Shown here in pieces: positions 32,901-42,994 of a stretch of 64,000 bases of DNA. Numbering within the stretch: the first letter of the stretch is position 1; the number at the start of each line of letters is the position of its first letter. The stretch is taken from the NCBI GenBank assembly GCA_033816765.1, contig CM066290.1:248001-312000 (forward strand), given 5' to 3'. The notes under the pieces were generated by a model. That model saw nothing but the letters and a program-made list of their open reading frames with translations. It was not told the DNA's origin and ran no database searches. The position numbers and the translations under genes were made by a program. This DNA comes from Nothopassalora personata. Its lineage: Eukaryota; Ascomycota; Dothideomycetes; Mycosphaerellales; Mycosphaerellaceae.

Positions 32901-34571
32901 CAAAGTGTCCCTAGTTAAGTTTTAGGATTCCTCTCCTCCTGTCCCTTATAACTCTTATGCTAAGGATCTTTTTAGGTTTACTAAGATCTTTAATCTTGAA
33001 GACTTTGCTAAGTTCTCTTTTAAACTAGAGAACATCTGTCAACTTTAGTATAGCAATTGGAATGTTATCTACATGTATAAGAATTATAATCTCTTTTTCC
33101 TTATAAATAAGTAGGCATGGATCTACCTCTAACTATATAAATCTAATCTCTCTAAGCTTTAACACATAGAGTTGATTCTAATCTCTAGCTACTTGCTTAA
33201 GTCTATACAAGCTTTTAAGGATCTTAAATACTATGTTTAGTAGAAGCTTAACTCCTAGTAGTAGTAATATAAAGATGTCTTTATAGAGGGTGCTTTCTGT
33301 AAACGCATTGTTTACATCCACTTAGTAAAGATAGAGATCCTTCTTACATATAATAGCTATAAACACCCTAAGGGTGTCCTATCTAACTGTAGGCGTAAAT
33401 GTCTCTATAAAGTTAACACTAAACTTCTATAAAAAGCCCCTTATAACTAGCCTAGCCTTGAACTTTTTAATGGCTCTACTAATGCTTCTTTTAACATTAA
33501 AGACCTATCTTAACGTAACTAAGTTTACTCCTTTTAGTAGAACAGCATTCTCCTAGGTGTTGTTGCTCTATAGAGTATCTAGCTCCTTCTAGATTACTTC
33601 CTTCTAAAGGTGTCCCTATTTCTTGTTATTTATAGCATCCTTATAGGACTTTAGAATTGGGATCTCTTACTTGTATGCAATAACTTTTGTAGTTGCTATA
33701 AAGGCTATCTCCTTAACTTCTTCTAGGAATTTACTATCCTATAGTATTGAATTATCTACTAATTGTATAGCTATAAAGAAAGCTTAGTAGTAAGCAGCAA
33801 GGTTCTCTAAGAGATCTATTGCTTCTCCCACTTTAGTAGCTAGTTTAGGTATAGGGACTATGGATCTTAGGGCTTTCTGTTTCTATTTATAGCCCTCAAC
33901 ATTATAGTTAGCCCTCCTCTTACTAAGGGATAATATAAGAGTAGTTACTTATGTCCTAGTAACATTCTTTTCCTAGAGATCTAGTAAGCTTATCTTAATT
34001 GGCTTATCGATTTTCTGAAATTCCCCTATATTCTTTAGAGGCTAGGGAAGTTGCATAAACAGCTTTCTTAGCTAGGCTATTACTAGGCTGCTCTACTAAA
34101 TAATTAAATAGTAAACAGGTTGCTCTAAGGATATGTCCTTCCTTAGCCTCCCTAAGGGTCTCCTAGCTAGTGCATTGCTTAATAGATTCAATTTTGTAAC
34201 ATTAAGATCTATATTACCTCTAGGTTAATCCTTAAAGAAGTATACATATATGTGTTGTTTTACAGCTTTTATGTCTAGTTCCTAAAAGAGCTAGGCCTTA
34301 GCTATGTTTTTAACGTATCTAACAAACACTGCTTCTTTACCTCTATTTATTAGTTTATCACTTCTTACCTAATAAGGCTAGGATCTTGTATCTATGTAGA
34401 CAATAGCTTTGTATCCTTAAACCTTCAAATAGTTGATAGTTGGCTTAATACTATTAAAGGCTTTATCTAGTGAAACCTTAAACCTATTATAGTCTAGACT
34501 ATTTAGTAGTTTGTTCCTTATGTAGGTTTAGGCTTCTAGTGCTTTAGGCTAGAATTCAATTAGCATCTTAG

Positions 34572-35006
34572 TGTTATTGTCTCGTTCCAGGGCTAGTCTC
34601 AAAAGAGAGATAAGTCAAGTCACGTGGCGGTATTATTCTTTGGAGAGGCTGAAGCAAGCTGAGCGAAGATGAATGATAGGAATAAGAGTTGTATTCCAAT
34701 CAGTGAGATAGTAACATGAGTTGAACGCATCAGAACCATAAGGGTTTCTAGCGTTCCTAAATACAAAGGAGGTTCGTATGCCATCCGGTGTTAGATGTCC
34801 GTCTGTCCACTCGACCGGTCGTCTGGTCGTGTGGTCGTGTACGTCCATACGCTACTTCTGCGGTCGTGTTCGACCATGCACTAAGCGCGCGGTCGTGCAC
34901 GTGACCCGGACGTGGGGTCCCTTTCTCTTCCTAGCGATTGGTTCGTGTCTTCTGATTCTTCCTCCCCATGCCACGTCCTGCACCGTCCTTCATCCGAACC
35001 GTAACA
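34572..35006. mobile_element. Solo LTR, 435 bp, target duplication CTTAG
   Basis: It starts TGTTATTGTC, ends CCGAACCGTAACA and is flanked by CTTAG on both sides. It has normal composition inside the AT-rich copia remnant, with several GTCGT-type short motifs. Its last 13 bases equal those of the 341/373-bp LTR family, but the rest differs, so it is a separate, related family. No internal region remains. Confidence 0.88.
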
Positions 35007-36571
35007 CTTAGCCTCTTTAAGCATTGCCCTTATAGAGTCTTCTAAGGTTTGTATTAACCTTTTAACTAGTCTATTTTAGAGCGAGTTATATGCCTTAGTA
35101 TGCTCTAGCCCAATTCCTAAATCCTTCTCCCACTGCTTAACTAATGCAATAAGTTCCCTTATATTATTAAGCCTAACTGCTTTTAACTATGCTAATGATT
35201 TCCTCTCTGCCTTAATCTTCTAGTTCTAGAGAGCAACTAGAGCATCTTCTCTTTTCTTAAGAGGATAGGTCTACTTTTTTCTAGAGAAGTTGTTAACAAT
35301 CTTAAGCTAGTATTTAAACCCTAGCCTTAATGTTAGCAGTGGACTATATATGTTAATAGATATAAGGGCAAGTCTTTTAGGTCTTCTCTTAGTAACTTTG
35401 CCTTTGTACTTTTTTATCTTTACTATTAAACACACTCTATACTAGTAGAAGCTATCCCTAGGAATAGGAATAGGTTCTTTTAAGTCTATTACCTTATAAA
35501 GATTCTAGAGCAAGTTCTTCCTAAAGTGTGCAAATCTTCTATACTAAAGCTCCTACTATTTTAGGCTAGTCTCTAATTTAGCAGTTATAAAGGCATTCGC
35601 TATTAGTGGTGCACATAATAAGTAATGTGCCCTTTTTTGTAGTAGAGGAGAAATCTTATTAATAAATGGAACCCCCCTAAGAAGCCTTGTCTAGACAATA
35701 GTTTAGCTAGAGGGGGATATAAGAGAAAATAAAGGAGGTTAGACACTAAACTGCTTGCTAAACTAGTTCTAAGAAACTAGGTTTACCCCTAGCTTAGGTA
35801 TAAGTAGAACATCTTCTAAAACAACTTTCCTACTAGATCTCCTACTTATCTCTACAGTTCTAATATAAGTGGCTAACAAATGCCTACCTCCTACTTTAAT
35901 CTATTTCTTCTTTATTAAGGGAGTTATAGATCTAAAGAGGCAGTTCTAGTCGGTTATATAGGATAAAGCACAAGAATTAAGTAACTACTCTAATAAGGGG
36001 AACTTGCCTTAGACTTCTATAGTTAAGTAAGCCACTTTATTATACTTATTATTATTAGACATTGTCTTCTAGGATAAGTTGTATAAGTTAGGTAGCTCTT
36101 AGGTAGAGAAACCTTTCCTAGTCTTCCTTATTTTAGAGGAAGGAGACTAGGCCTAGTTCTTCTAGAGTGATATTATATTAGAGCTAAGTTTCTTCACTAT
36201 TTTCTTAAGTTCCTCTATAGAGGACTTCTCTCTTAGTGTTCTTCTTAAAGATAGTAGTAGAGATCTTCTCTTCTTAATATATATTACATTCTAGGAGGAT
36301 AGTGCTTAGGAATGAGATCTAAGGACCTTCTTTGCCTTAGAGAGACTAGGGCAGTCCTTAATAAGATAGTCCTTCTTATAGAGAAGGCAGGAAAGTAATC
36401 TTACCTAACCTAAGGGCCTAACCTAGGTAGCTACTATACTATACTTAGCCTTAGAGGGATTTAATCTAGCCTCTTAAGCCTTAAGGATCTTTAAGGTCCT
36501 TTTATAATCTATCTTTAGCTAAGCTATAATAGTATCCCTAGCTATATAGTAGTTAGGTAGTAGTAAGCTTA

Positions 36572-36912
36572 TGTTGCGGTTGGGCCTTGTCCCTCATCAC
36601 GTGGGTGGCCTAGGAAGTGTCGATCCTCGATATGTCTCTAAAGTAGTGTGAACGAGAGTTCACTACAAGGTTGCAACTTAACACAAGAGTGTTGATTTGA
36701 GTTGAGCACGAGGCTCCTATCTACTCGTAAAGAAGCGTCGTCTATATAGTGCCATGTCTTGGCGTAACTGATCAGACTGAGCAGACTGATCACTGAGCAG
36801 ACTGAGCGAACTGATCACTGAGCTGATCAGTCTGAGCGAAGTCGACCTGCTCAGTTTCGGTCCTTCCCGAAGAATGAGTGGCTGTGGGTTCTTCCTGAAC
36901 CGAACCGTAACA
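36572..36912. mobile_element. Solo LTR, 341 bp, target duplication GCTTA
   Basis: This is the second solo copy of the gag-only element's LTR family, flanked by GCTTA on both sides and inserted in the copia element. It matches the copy at 24649-24989 almost base for base (one visible G-to-A change near its start). Confidence 0.92.
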
Positions 36913-37901
36913 GCTTAAAAGCTAGGTTATTCTTATATTAGCTTTCCTATAGTGCTAGCCCTCTAGGTTAACATTAGCAATCCTCCTTCTAAGAGACACT
37001 AGGTGTGCCTATGCAGATCTAATAGTGAACTCTTCACTTATCTTAAAGTTCACAAACTGTTTTGTAAGCTTATATGTATAGGTTAGTAACACCTAGCTAT
37101 ACTTGTTCTAGAGATGCACCTATATCTTAGTAGCTTTTCTAGATTCGTAAGAGCCCTTAAGCTTAAATTTATCTTCTTCTATAATCCTACTTAGGATACT
37201 AAAGCAGCAAGCTGCATTTTGTTTTGTCTATGTTAGTGCATTAAGAATCTCTTTAATCTTAGTCTCTTCCTAGAGTTTTAGGTTCTTGCCCTTAATGTTG
37301 TTAAATAACACTTCTAACAGGTTATCAATTGCAAAGAATGCTAACTGGCTCTCTATCTTATATCTCTAAAGGTTAAACCATCTCTTCTAGTTGTCTCTCC
37401 TAAGAATTGGGATTTTAGTTCCCTTCTCTTCTCCTTTCTCTTAGTGTAAATCTATAATAAATTGAATGTAATAAAACAAGGTATATATGCTTTAAGGTCG
37501 TAGCTTAGGTCCTACTAAGGCTTTTGGTATAGAATAGTAAGGTTCGTAGGTGTAGATACTAAGGCCTGCTTAGTAGAGTAAAGAAAGAGCGGTATAGTCT
37601 CGGAGCTAGGACACAGGTCTATCTCTCCTAGCAGAGTTCCAAATAACTTACTTAAAGTCCTTCTTAATAGTATCTCGATGCAGTTCTGCCTATAGAGTGT
37701 CTTTAAGGTATTAGCTTATAGTAAGCCGTATAGAGTCCTTTTCTAGATTACCTATCACTTAGTATTAAACTAAGCTCCTTAATAGGACAGATAGGGTAGA
37801 CTTCTACTTCCTAGATGTTTTCTACTATAATAGCAAGGGATACAAGTAACCTGTACTAATATAGGTTGCTCTTACTCCTACACAAACCCGGGCTTATAAC
37901 C

Positions 37902-38148
37902 TATTAAGTTAAGACCTTATAGGATACGTAGTTAGCAGCGGAGTAGAGTAAGAGATTAATCTTCAACTAGCTAATAGCTATAGGGCATGTAGCAATATAT
38001 TAGGAACTAATGTGTTAATTGTATTAGATGTCTATCTAAGCTAAAGGGGAGAGAAGGTGTCTTCCGATAAGCTAAGTTATCGTAGATGCCTTAGGCTATT
38101 AGATTACAACCTAACTATTAGCTCCCCTTAAGATGCTACATCTTAACA
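37902..38148 (-). repeat. Right (5') LTR of the copia element
   Basis: This is the decayed partner of 25119-25365. The first bases have become TATTAAG from TGTTAAG. It is followed by the TAGCT duplication. Confidence 0.85.
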
Positions 38149-38827
38149 TAGCTCCCTAATTGTCTTAAGCTCTTAATTCTTCGAAGAGCCCTTTGCTACG
38201 CTTCCGCTTCCTCTTCTTAAGGTTAAGGGTAGTAACGAAGCCTCTATTCTTAGCCTTAAGGATAGCATTCTCCGTTGTAATAGCGACAATCGTATTCTCG
38301 AGCTTCTTAAGCTTTAGGGTATTAACGTTAGCGACAACGTCCTATAGCAAGTTACGGAGCTTTCGCTAGTTACTAGTAGACAATATCGAGTCGGCTAACT
38401 TGCTAGATAAAGGCCGTAAGCTCTTATTCGAAGGTAAGGCCTTAGGAAAGATGCTAAGCACTACTAAGGGATCGAAGGGATTAAGGTCTATTCTCGTCTA
38501 TCCGGATGCTATATTCTTCGTAGTAAAGGCCTTGATCTAAGCTAGCTAGAATAAGACGAGGAAATCACGCTTTGTAACACTTAAGAGGCCTTAGTAGTTG
38601 TAGATGAATGTATCGAGCTATTAACTATAGTAGATCCCTAGGGGTGCAAATAACGACACGTCTAGTGGCTGTAGCCTATGAGTTAAATGCGGTGGATACA
38701 CCCTAACTAGTATCTTATTACTATAGGCCTATTCGAGGAAAGCTATGTTAATATAAGAGCCGTAGCTATTAATATATAGTAACCTATATTCCCTTCGAGC
38801 CTTATCCTTTATATAACGATAGAACAC

Positions 38828-39200
38828 TGTTGCGGTTGGGCCTTGTCCCTCGTCACGTGGGTGGCCTAGGAAGTGTCGATCCTCGATATGTCTCTAAAGT
38901 AGTGTGAACGAGAGTTCACTACAAGGTTGCAACTTAACACAAGAGTGTTGATTTGAGTTGAGCACGAGGCTCCTATCTACTCGTAAAGAAGCGTCGTCTA
39001 TATAGTGCCATGTCTTGGCGTAACTGATCAGACTGAGCAGACTGATCACTGAGCAGACTGATCACTGAGCAGACTGATCACTGAGCAGACTGAGCGAACT
39101 GATCACTGAGCTGATCAGTCTGAGCGAAGTTGACCTGCTCAGTTTCGGTCCTTCCCGAAGAATGAGTGGCTGTGGGTTCTTCCTGAACCGAACCGTAACA
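38828..39200 (-). repeat. 3' LTR of the gag-only element (373 bp)
   Basis: It contains four-plus tandem 16-bp units of the ACTGAGCAGACTGATC type at about 39025-39110. The solo copies have two fewer units, which accounts exactly for 373 against 341 bp. A TCTATATAG motif lies about 170 bp from its left end. Confidence 0.92.
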
Positions 39201-39215
39201 CCATCCCCCTCTTAG
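39201..39215 (-). other. Polypurine tract of the gag-only element
   Basis: On the minus strand CTAAGAGGGGGATGG abuts the 3' LTR, which fixes the element's orientation. Confidence 0.7.
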
Positions 39216-39260
39216 TCTAGTTCCGTCCCGGAACTTCTTACATAACCCGCTTGTCACCGT

Positions 39261-39951
39261 ATGTTTCGAGCTGCACCCGCAATGTCTTCCTCCAAATCGT
39301 TTTCTAAAACATCTCTTCGAAGAAAGGCGCTCGCCATCGATATTGAGAGAACCGGTGTTGAAATGGCTCCTTGTCATCATTGCCGTGCCGCAAGGGTCCC
39401 TGCCCTCGCCGATCGTCCGAAGTGCATCGTGTCGCCCCGTTCCGGAAAATGCTCAGAGTGTATACGCAAAGGATACTCCGATTGCGATGTGACACTTTCG
39501 GCACACGAGTGGACGAAATTTCGCGATATCCGTGACGGTCTCCAACGTGAGCTCGAGCGTGCGGAGGAGAAGGAGGTGGAGCTTCTCCATCAGCAAGCCG
39601 AGCTGGCCCAGCGTATCATACGCCAAAAGGCCAAGAAGATTTGTCTTCGCAAGCAGCTTCGCCTCGCATCCGGCAAGGCCGACGATGCTGTGGCGAAGGA
39701 GCTTGAAGAGCTTGAGGCTGAGGATCGGGAGGGGGAAGGTGCTGCTGGCGTTGAGACGACATCCTCTGGCAAGGAACTCGATCCTTGGCAGATGCCGCCT
39801 CAGGATTGGGAACAGCTGTGTGACCCTTCCTTTCCTTGGACCGTCCCTCCGCTGGCCTCCTTGTCGTAAGTTCTTATCCAGTAGTCGTGTTTTTGTGTCG
39901 CTGTATTGACTTCTGTGTCCTAGGCCATCAAATCAAGAAGCCGCTGTTTGA
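39261..39951 (+). CDS. Antisense accessory gene of the gag-only element: six-Cys zinc-cluster-like protein
   Basis: Exon 1 (39261-39865) ends at a GTAAGT donor that overlaps an in-frame stop. Splicing out 58 bp to 39924 gives 210 aa, almost the length of the chromovirus protein (209 aa). Unspliced, it would be 202 aa. Cysteines run C38-x2-C41-x13-C55-x8-C64-x2-C67-x7-C75 (PCHHC, then KCSEC and YSDC). Next comes a long coiled coil (residues about 82-160, LQRELERAEEKEVELLHQQ and on) and an acidic stretch ending in a Trp/Pro-rich tail. The start lies 60 bp inside the LTR, so the LTR is the likely promoter, firing opposite to gag. It ends 27 bp from the gag stop, tail to tail. A DNA-binding or dimerising role is inferred from layout. 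Confidence 0.75.
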
Positions 39952-39978
39952 TGCCTTGCTGTCCTCAGGTTGTTTCTG

Positions 39979-40968
39979 CTAGGCAGATTTCGAGAAGAAG
40001 TTCTCGCATTCCTGGTATGTATTCTCTTCGCGAATCATTGCGTTGAACTCGCGGCTAACCATGTTCTTTTTCTTGCAGTTCTTTGCAAAGTGGCCTTGCT
40101 CGCCACATACGTAGCAGGTGGAACCTTTGCTCTTCAGCCCCCTTCCTGTCCTACGCTCCGTTACGTCCAATTCCATTGGGTCTCCGTAACTAGGGTCCTG
40201 ACTTCTGGCCTTGAAGCCCCCTCTTCCGCCCGCGGCGGGTCTCTGGTATCCAGGCTGTACGAATCGGTCGTATCTCAAATCCTGGAGCCTTTCGTCGATT
40301 TCCTTTGCTACCTTAATCATCGCCCCTAGCGTAACGACGCTGGCGTTTCGGGATAGCTCAGCTTTGACATTGTCCTTTAGTCCGAGGTAGAATTGCGATC
40401 GCAGTGCTGCGTCGTTCCATTCCAGGTCGGCGGCATATCCTTGGAACTCTGAGGCGTATAGCGCTACAGAAGTGGTCTGTCGAAGTTGTCGGATATGTCG
40501 GTCGGCGTATACCTCCTCATTAGGTATCCCGTATAGATCATCAAGTTTCGTCTCAAACTCGTCGTAGTCGTGAAAAATTTTTCGAGTCTCCGTTTTCGGT
40601 GTTTCCCCCTCACCCTGGTTATGGAGCCAGTCCTTGAGGTATGGTCGGAATCCTCTAGCTGCTTTTCCACGTAGGAAGGATGCGGCGTACAAGACCTTGC
40701 TGGCCTCGCCTTGAAACTGGTGTGCGTTGAAGTGAAGGTACAACTGAACCTGCAGTTGAAAAGCCTCCAGTTTGTCCTTAGTCCCGTCGAACGTCTCCGG
40801 CGTGGACACCTTAGGTGCACGGTGGTGGTCCAATGGGTTCAGCATGCCCATAGGAGTGTTGTTGTTCTTGCTGCTTCCTGTAATCGACATTTCGCTCATT
40901 CGTTCCGTGATGCCAGTTGACTGTGGCTGTTGTCGTGACGGACTCCGGGTAGCGTCTCTCCCAGACAT
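39979..40968 (-). CDS. gag: Gag of the non-autonomous element, 329 aa, CCHC knuckle
   Basis: The ATG at 40968 lies 40 bp inside the 5' LTR. A polar N-terminus is followed by the retrotransposon Gag core (STPETFDGTKDKLEAFQLQV, YAASFLRGKAARGFRPYLKD, LRQTTSVALYASEFQGYAADL) and a C-terminal zinc knuckle (CYVCGEQGHFAKNC). The core is of Ty3/gypsy type but clearly diverged from the chromovirus Gag at 31500-32666. The stop is TAG at 39979-39981, and no protease or polymerase reading frame follows. The protein can probably form particles and package its own RNA, with enzymes supplied in trans. Confidence 0.93.
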   Translation of the reverse strand: MSGRDATRSPSRQQPQSTGITERMSEMSITGSSKNNNTPMGMLNPLDHHRAPKVSTPETFDGTKDKLEAFQLQVQLYLHFNAHQFQGEASKVLYAASFLRGKAARGFRPYLKDWLHNQGEGETPKTETRKIFHDYDEFETKLDDLYGIPNEEVYADRHIRQLRQTTSVALYASEFQGYAADLEWNDAALRSQFYLGLKDNVKAELSRNASVVTLGAMIKVAKEIDERLQDLRYDRFVQPGYQRPAAGGRGGFKARSQDPSYGDPMELDVTERRTGRGLKSKGSTCYVCGEQGHFAKNCKKKNMVSREFNAMIREENTYQECENFFSKSA

Positions 40969-41007
40969 ATAATCGATAGCACTCCCCGCGGCTTTTGGTG
41001 CTCAAAG

Positions 41008-41380
41008 TGTTGCGGTTGGGCCTTGTCCCTCGTCACGTGGGTGGCCTAGGAAGTGTCGATCCTCGATATGTCTCTAAAGTAGTGTGAACGAGAGTTCACT
41101 ACAAGGTTGCAACTTAACACAAGAGTGTTGATTTGAGTTGAGCACGAGGCTCCTATCTACTCGTAAAGAAGCGTCGTCTATATAGTGCCATGTCTTGGCG
41201 TAACTGATCAGACTGAGCAGACTGATCACTGAGCAGACTGATCACTGAGCAGACTGATCACTGAGCAGACTGAGCGAACTGATCACTGAGCTGATCAGTC
41301 TGAGCGAAGTTGACCTGCTCAGTTTCGGTCCTTCCCGAAGAATGAGTGGCTGTGGGTTCTTCCTGAACCGAACCGTAACA
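41008..41380 (-). repeat. 5' LTR of the gag-only element (373 bp)
   Basis: It is identical by eye to 38828-39200. Directly inside it the minus strand reads CTTTGAGCACCAAAAGCC, not a TGG-type primer site. Confidence 0.92.
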
Positions 41381-42038
41381 AACACCTATTATAGCTACGC
41401 TAATCCGAGCCTATTGTCTGTCTAGCCCTTCTTACTTAATGCGAAGAAAGCTTAATGTTTCTTAGCGTCTAGATCTTGTACCTAAGTGTCTTGAATATTG
41501 CCCGTTTTAGCTTAATATATTAGGCCTGGTAGTAGCTATGTATTGTCCGCATAGATATAAGCAATAATAGTAAGCTACTCGCGATTGCTATCTTATATAT
41601 TGCCAATCAACTTTCCGCTCTTAAACTAGGCCTTAGAGACGATTCTCCTTGCCTTGGTAAGGAAGCCGATAAGCACGCCTTTCTCGTCTATATTATAGGT
41701 GTTTATAGGCTTAATAGCGTACTTCTTAATCTTCTCTTGCTGTAATCGAAAGTAGGACTCGAGGTAATGCTTGCTGTCTACATTCTTTCGTTCCTTATCG
41801 AATAGCTTAAGGTAAATAGAAAGAATCTTGTCCTAGTGCCTATTGCAGAATCTAGACACCTAGGTTCGATAGGGACGCTTTTGGCGATATCCTCGACGAA
41901 ATTGAGGAGCATTAAGGGTGTAGGTAGTAGGCCGCGCTTAGATAGGGTGTTAAGATAGTCTACAAGAGTGCGCTCTTGCTAGTCGTTAAGAATGCGCTGT
42001 TCTTCGTGCTTTAAGGTAGATTTTTTGGTGAGCTTGTT

Positions 42039-42170
42039 CTAGCGCTTGCTAAGTGCCGAGCGCTCAACACCAAACTTCCTAGCGGCCGCAGCGATATTGG
42101 GCTCATCTTGCTGATTCAAATGAGCTATCGCATGGTTATATACGTCTATTGTGTAGTAAGATATGAAGGT
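42039..42170 (-). pseudogene. Transposase N-terminal helix-turn-helix remnant (Fot1/pogo)
   Basis: A short open frame gives a pipsqueak/CENP-B-type helix-turn-helix with the pattern NIAAAARKFGVERSALSKR preceded by an AIAHL helix. This is the DNA-binding start of Fot1/pogo transposases. The frame is lost beyond it through many stops, and the catalytic DDE region is spread over decayed sequence on both sides of the inserted elements. Confidence 0.75.
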
Positions 42171-42197
42171 GAGAAGAATAGCCAAGAAAACGCGTCG

Positions 42198-42238
42198 CGT
42201 GCCTGATGTGCAACCGTGCGCGACGCGCACATGACTTC
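42198..42238 (-). repeat. Right terminal inverted repeat of the Fot1-type transposon
   Basis: Its reverse complement starts GAAGTCATGTGCGCGT and pairs with 24185-24225. TA follows at 42239-42240. Confidence 0.85.
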
Positions 42239-42994
42239 TACAGCAATCGCCCTTTATCCATACCGATGACATCGCAGAGCTTCTCCACGACGTCTTGTCG
42301 CTCAATGACATCGTCTGCGTCTAGCACGATGGGTCGCGTGGGGGAGTCAAAGTGTGCTTCGTACCAATCGAAAATGTATCGCTGAAACCTCAGGGTGGTG
42401 TAGATTTTCGCATATTGCGAGTCCAGGCCAGGGTATGGCTCGCCTTCTGCTCGAAGCCAGCTTTCGTAGATCAGGATAGGGTTTCGAATGAGAATTATGG
42501 GTGTCCAGGAAAGCATCAAATTGTCAGAGAACACAGTCGGATTCGTACTGGAGGTTTGTACGCAGTTTGGCTGCATGGCTTTCGGACAGCACATTGAGTC
42601 GCTTTCCGTCTCGTCATACGTGGTTTCCACTGGCTGCACAAGATGAGCGTGGTCTTTCAATAGGAGATGTTTCCGCTTCACGGTTGTCAGTCGGTCGCCC
42701 TGTGCTGTGTTCGTCACCTCCCGTATGACTTACGTTGTGCAATGACGAGCGTAGCTCTTGTTCAAGTCTCTCGTGCCCGTCGTTCATGAGCTCTTCGTGC
42801 TCCTGCCTTACAGCGCTGGGTACATCGTCGAGATCTGTGCCCCAGAAGGCCTCTCGGGTATACTGAAAGGCATCGAAGAACAGGTAGTCTGACACCTGCC
42901 AGTCGGGCTGCGCAGACAGAATCCGCGTCAACAGATTCGATGCCGTCCTAGGGTGACTGAATAGGAATGCTCGTTTTTGTTGCCATTGCACCAT
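42239..42994 (-). pseudogene. 5' part of a sulfotransferase-like P-loop gene, truncated by transposon
   Basis: Exons 42994-42734 and 42675-42239 (GTAAGT donor, GAAG acceptor, 58-bp intron) encode 232 residues. The start carries FLFSHPRTASNLLTRIL, the 5'-phosphosulfate loop region of sulfotransferase-like fungal proteins. Then come LLLKDHAHLVQP and PIILIRNPILIYESW, the 3'-phosphate-binding strand region with Arg and Ser/Tyr. The reading frame ends abruptly in TAG formed by the TA target plus the transposon's first base. Joined to 23939-24184 with one TA, it yields a 313-residue protein of normal family length with no frame change. The gene was therefore intact until the Fot1-type insertion. 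Original substrate unknown. Confidence 0.88.

Larger units (their letters stand above)
25119..38148 (-). mobile_element. Ty1/copia retrotransposon, RIP-decayed, with three later insertions
   Basis: LTRs lie at 25119-25365 and 37902-38148 (247 bp each, differing mainly by C/T and G/A changes). The whole is flanked by TAGCT at 25114-25118 and 38149-38153. Removing a chromovirus and two solo LTRs with their duplications leaves about 5.6 kb, a normal copia length. The coding strand is minus. Near the left end, decayed but recognisable RNase H sequence is seen (SKKQ, then T-S-x-x-E-A-K-Y-I-A), and the gag side is at right. Stop codons, chiefly TAG and TAA, are everywhere, so no protein is made. 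Native pieces are 25119-26275, 32901-34571, 35007-36571 and 36913-38148. Confidence 0.88.
38828..41380 (-). mobile_element. Gag-only, non-autonomous LTR retroelement with antisense gene
   Basis: The element is 2,553 bp, with 373-bp LTRs identical by eye and an AACAC duplication (38823-38827 and 41381-41385). The interior of about 1.8 kb holds a complete minus-strand gag and a convergent plus-strand spliced gene, and no pol. Both frames are open, so it is young and must borrow reverse transcriptase and integrase. The chromovirus nearby has unrelated LTRs and cannot be assumed to be its partner. It lies in the Fot1-type transposon. Confidence 0.93.
24185..42238 (-). mobile_element. Fot1/pogo-type DNA transposon, RIP-decayed, host of nested insertions
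   Basis: The ends are inverted repeats of about 41 bp (35 matching positions by eye), flanked by the TA dinucleotide at 24183-24184 and 42239-42240, as expected for the Tc1/mariner superfamily. Removing three inserted elements and their duplications leaves about 2,115 bp, the length of a Fot1-like element. The right end encodes, on the minus strand, an N-terminal pipsqueak-type helix-turn-helix. The left end reads as a Lys/Arg-rich transposase tail. The interior is full of stops and TA-rich, with C-to-T type decay, so the transposase is dead. Its native segments are 24185-24648, 24990-25118, 38149-38827 and 41381-42238, apart from duplicated target bases. Confidence 0.88.

Noticed and set aside
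24183..42240. The idea that the 18-kb block is an intron of the sulfotransferase gene
   Set aside because: The edges are TA-flanked inverted repeats, not splice sites, and the frame joins exactly at the TA.
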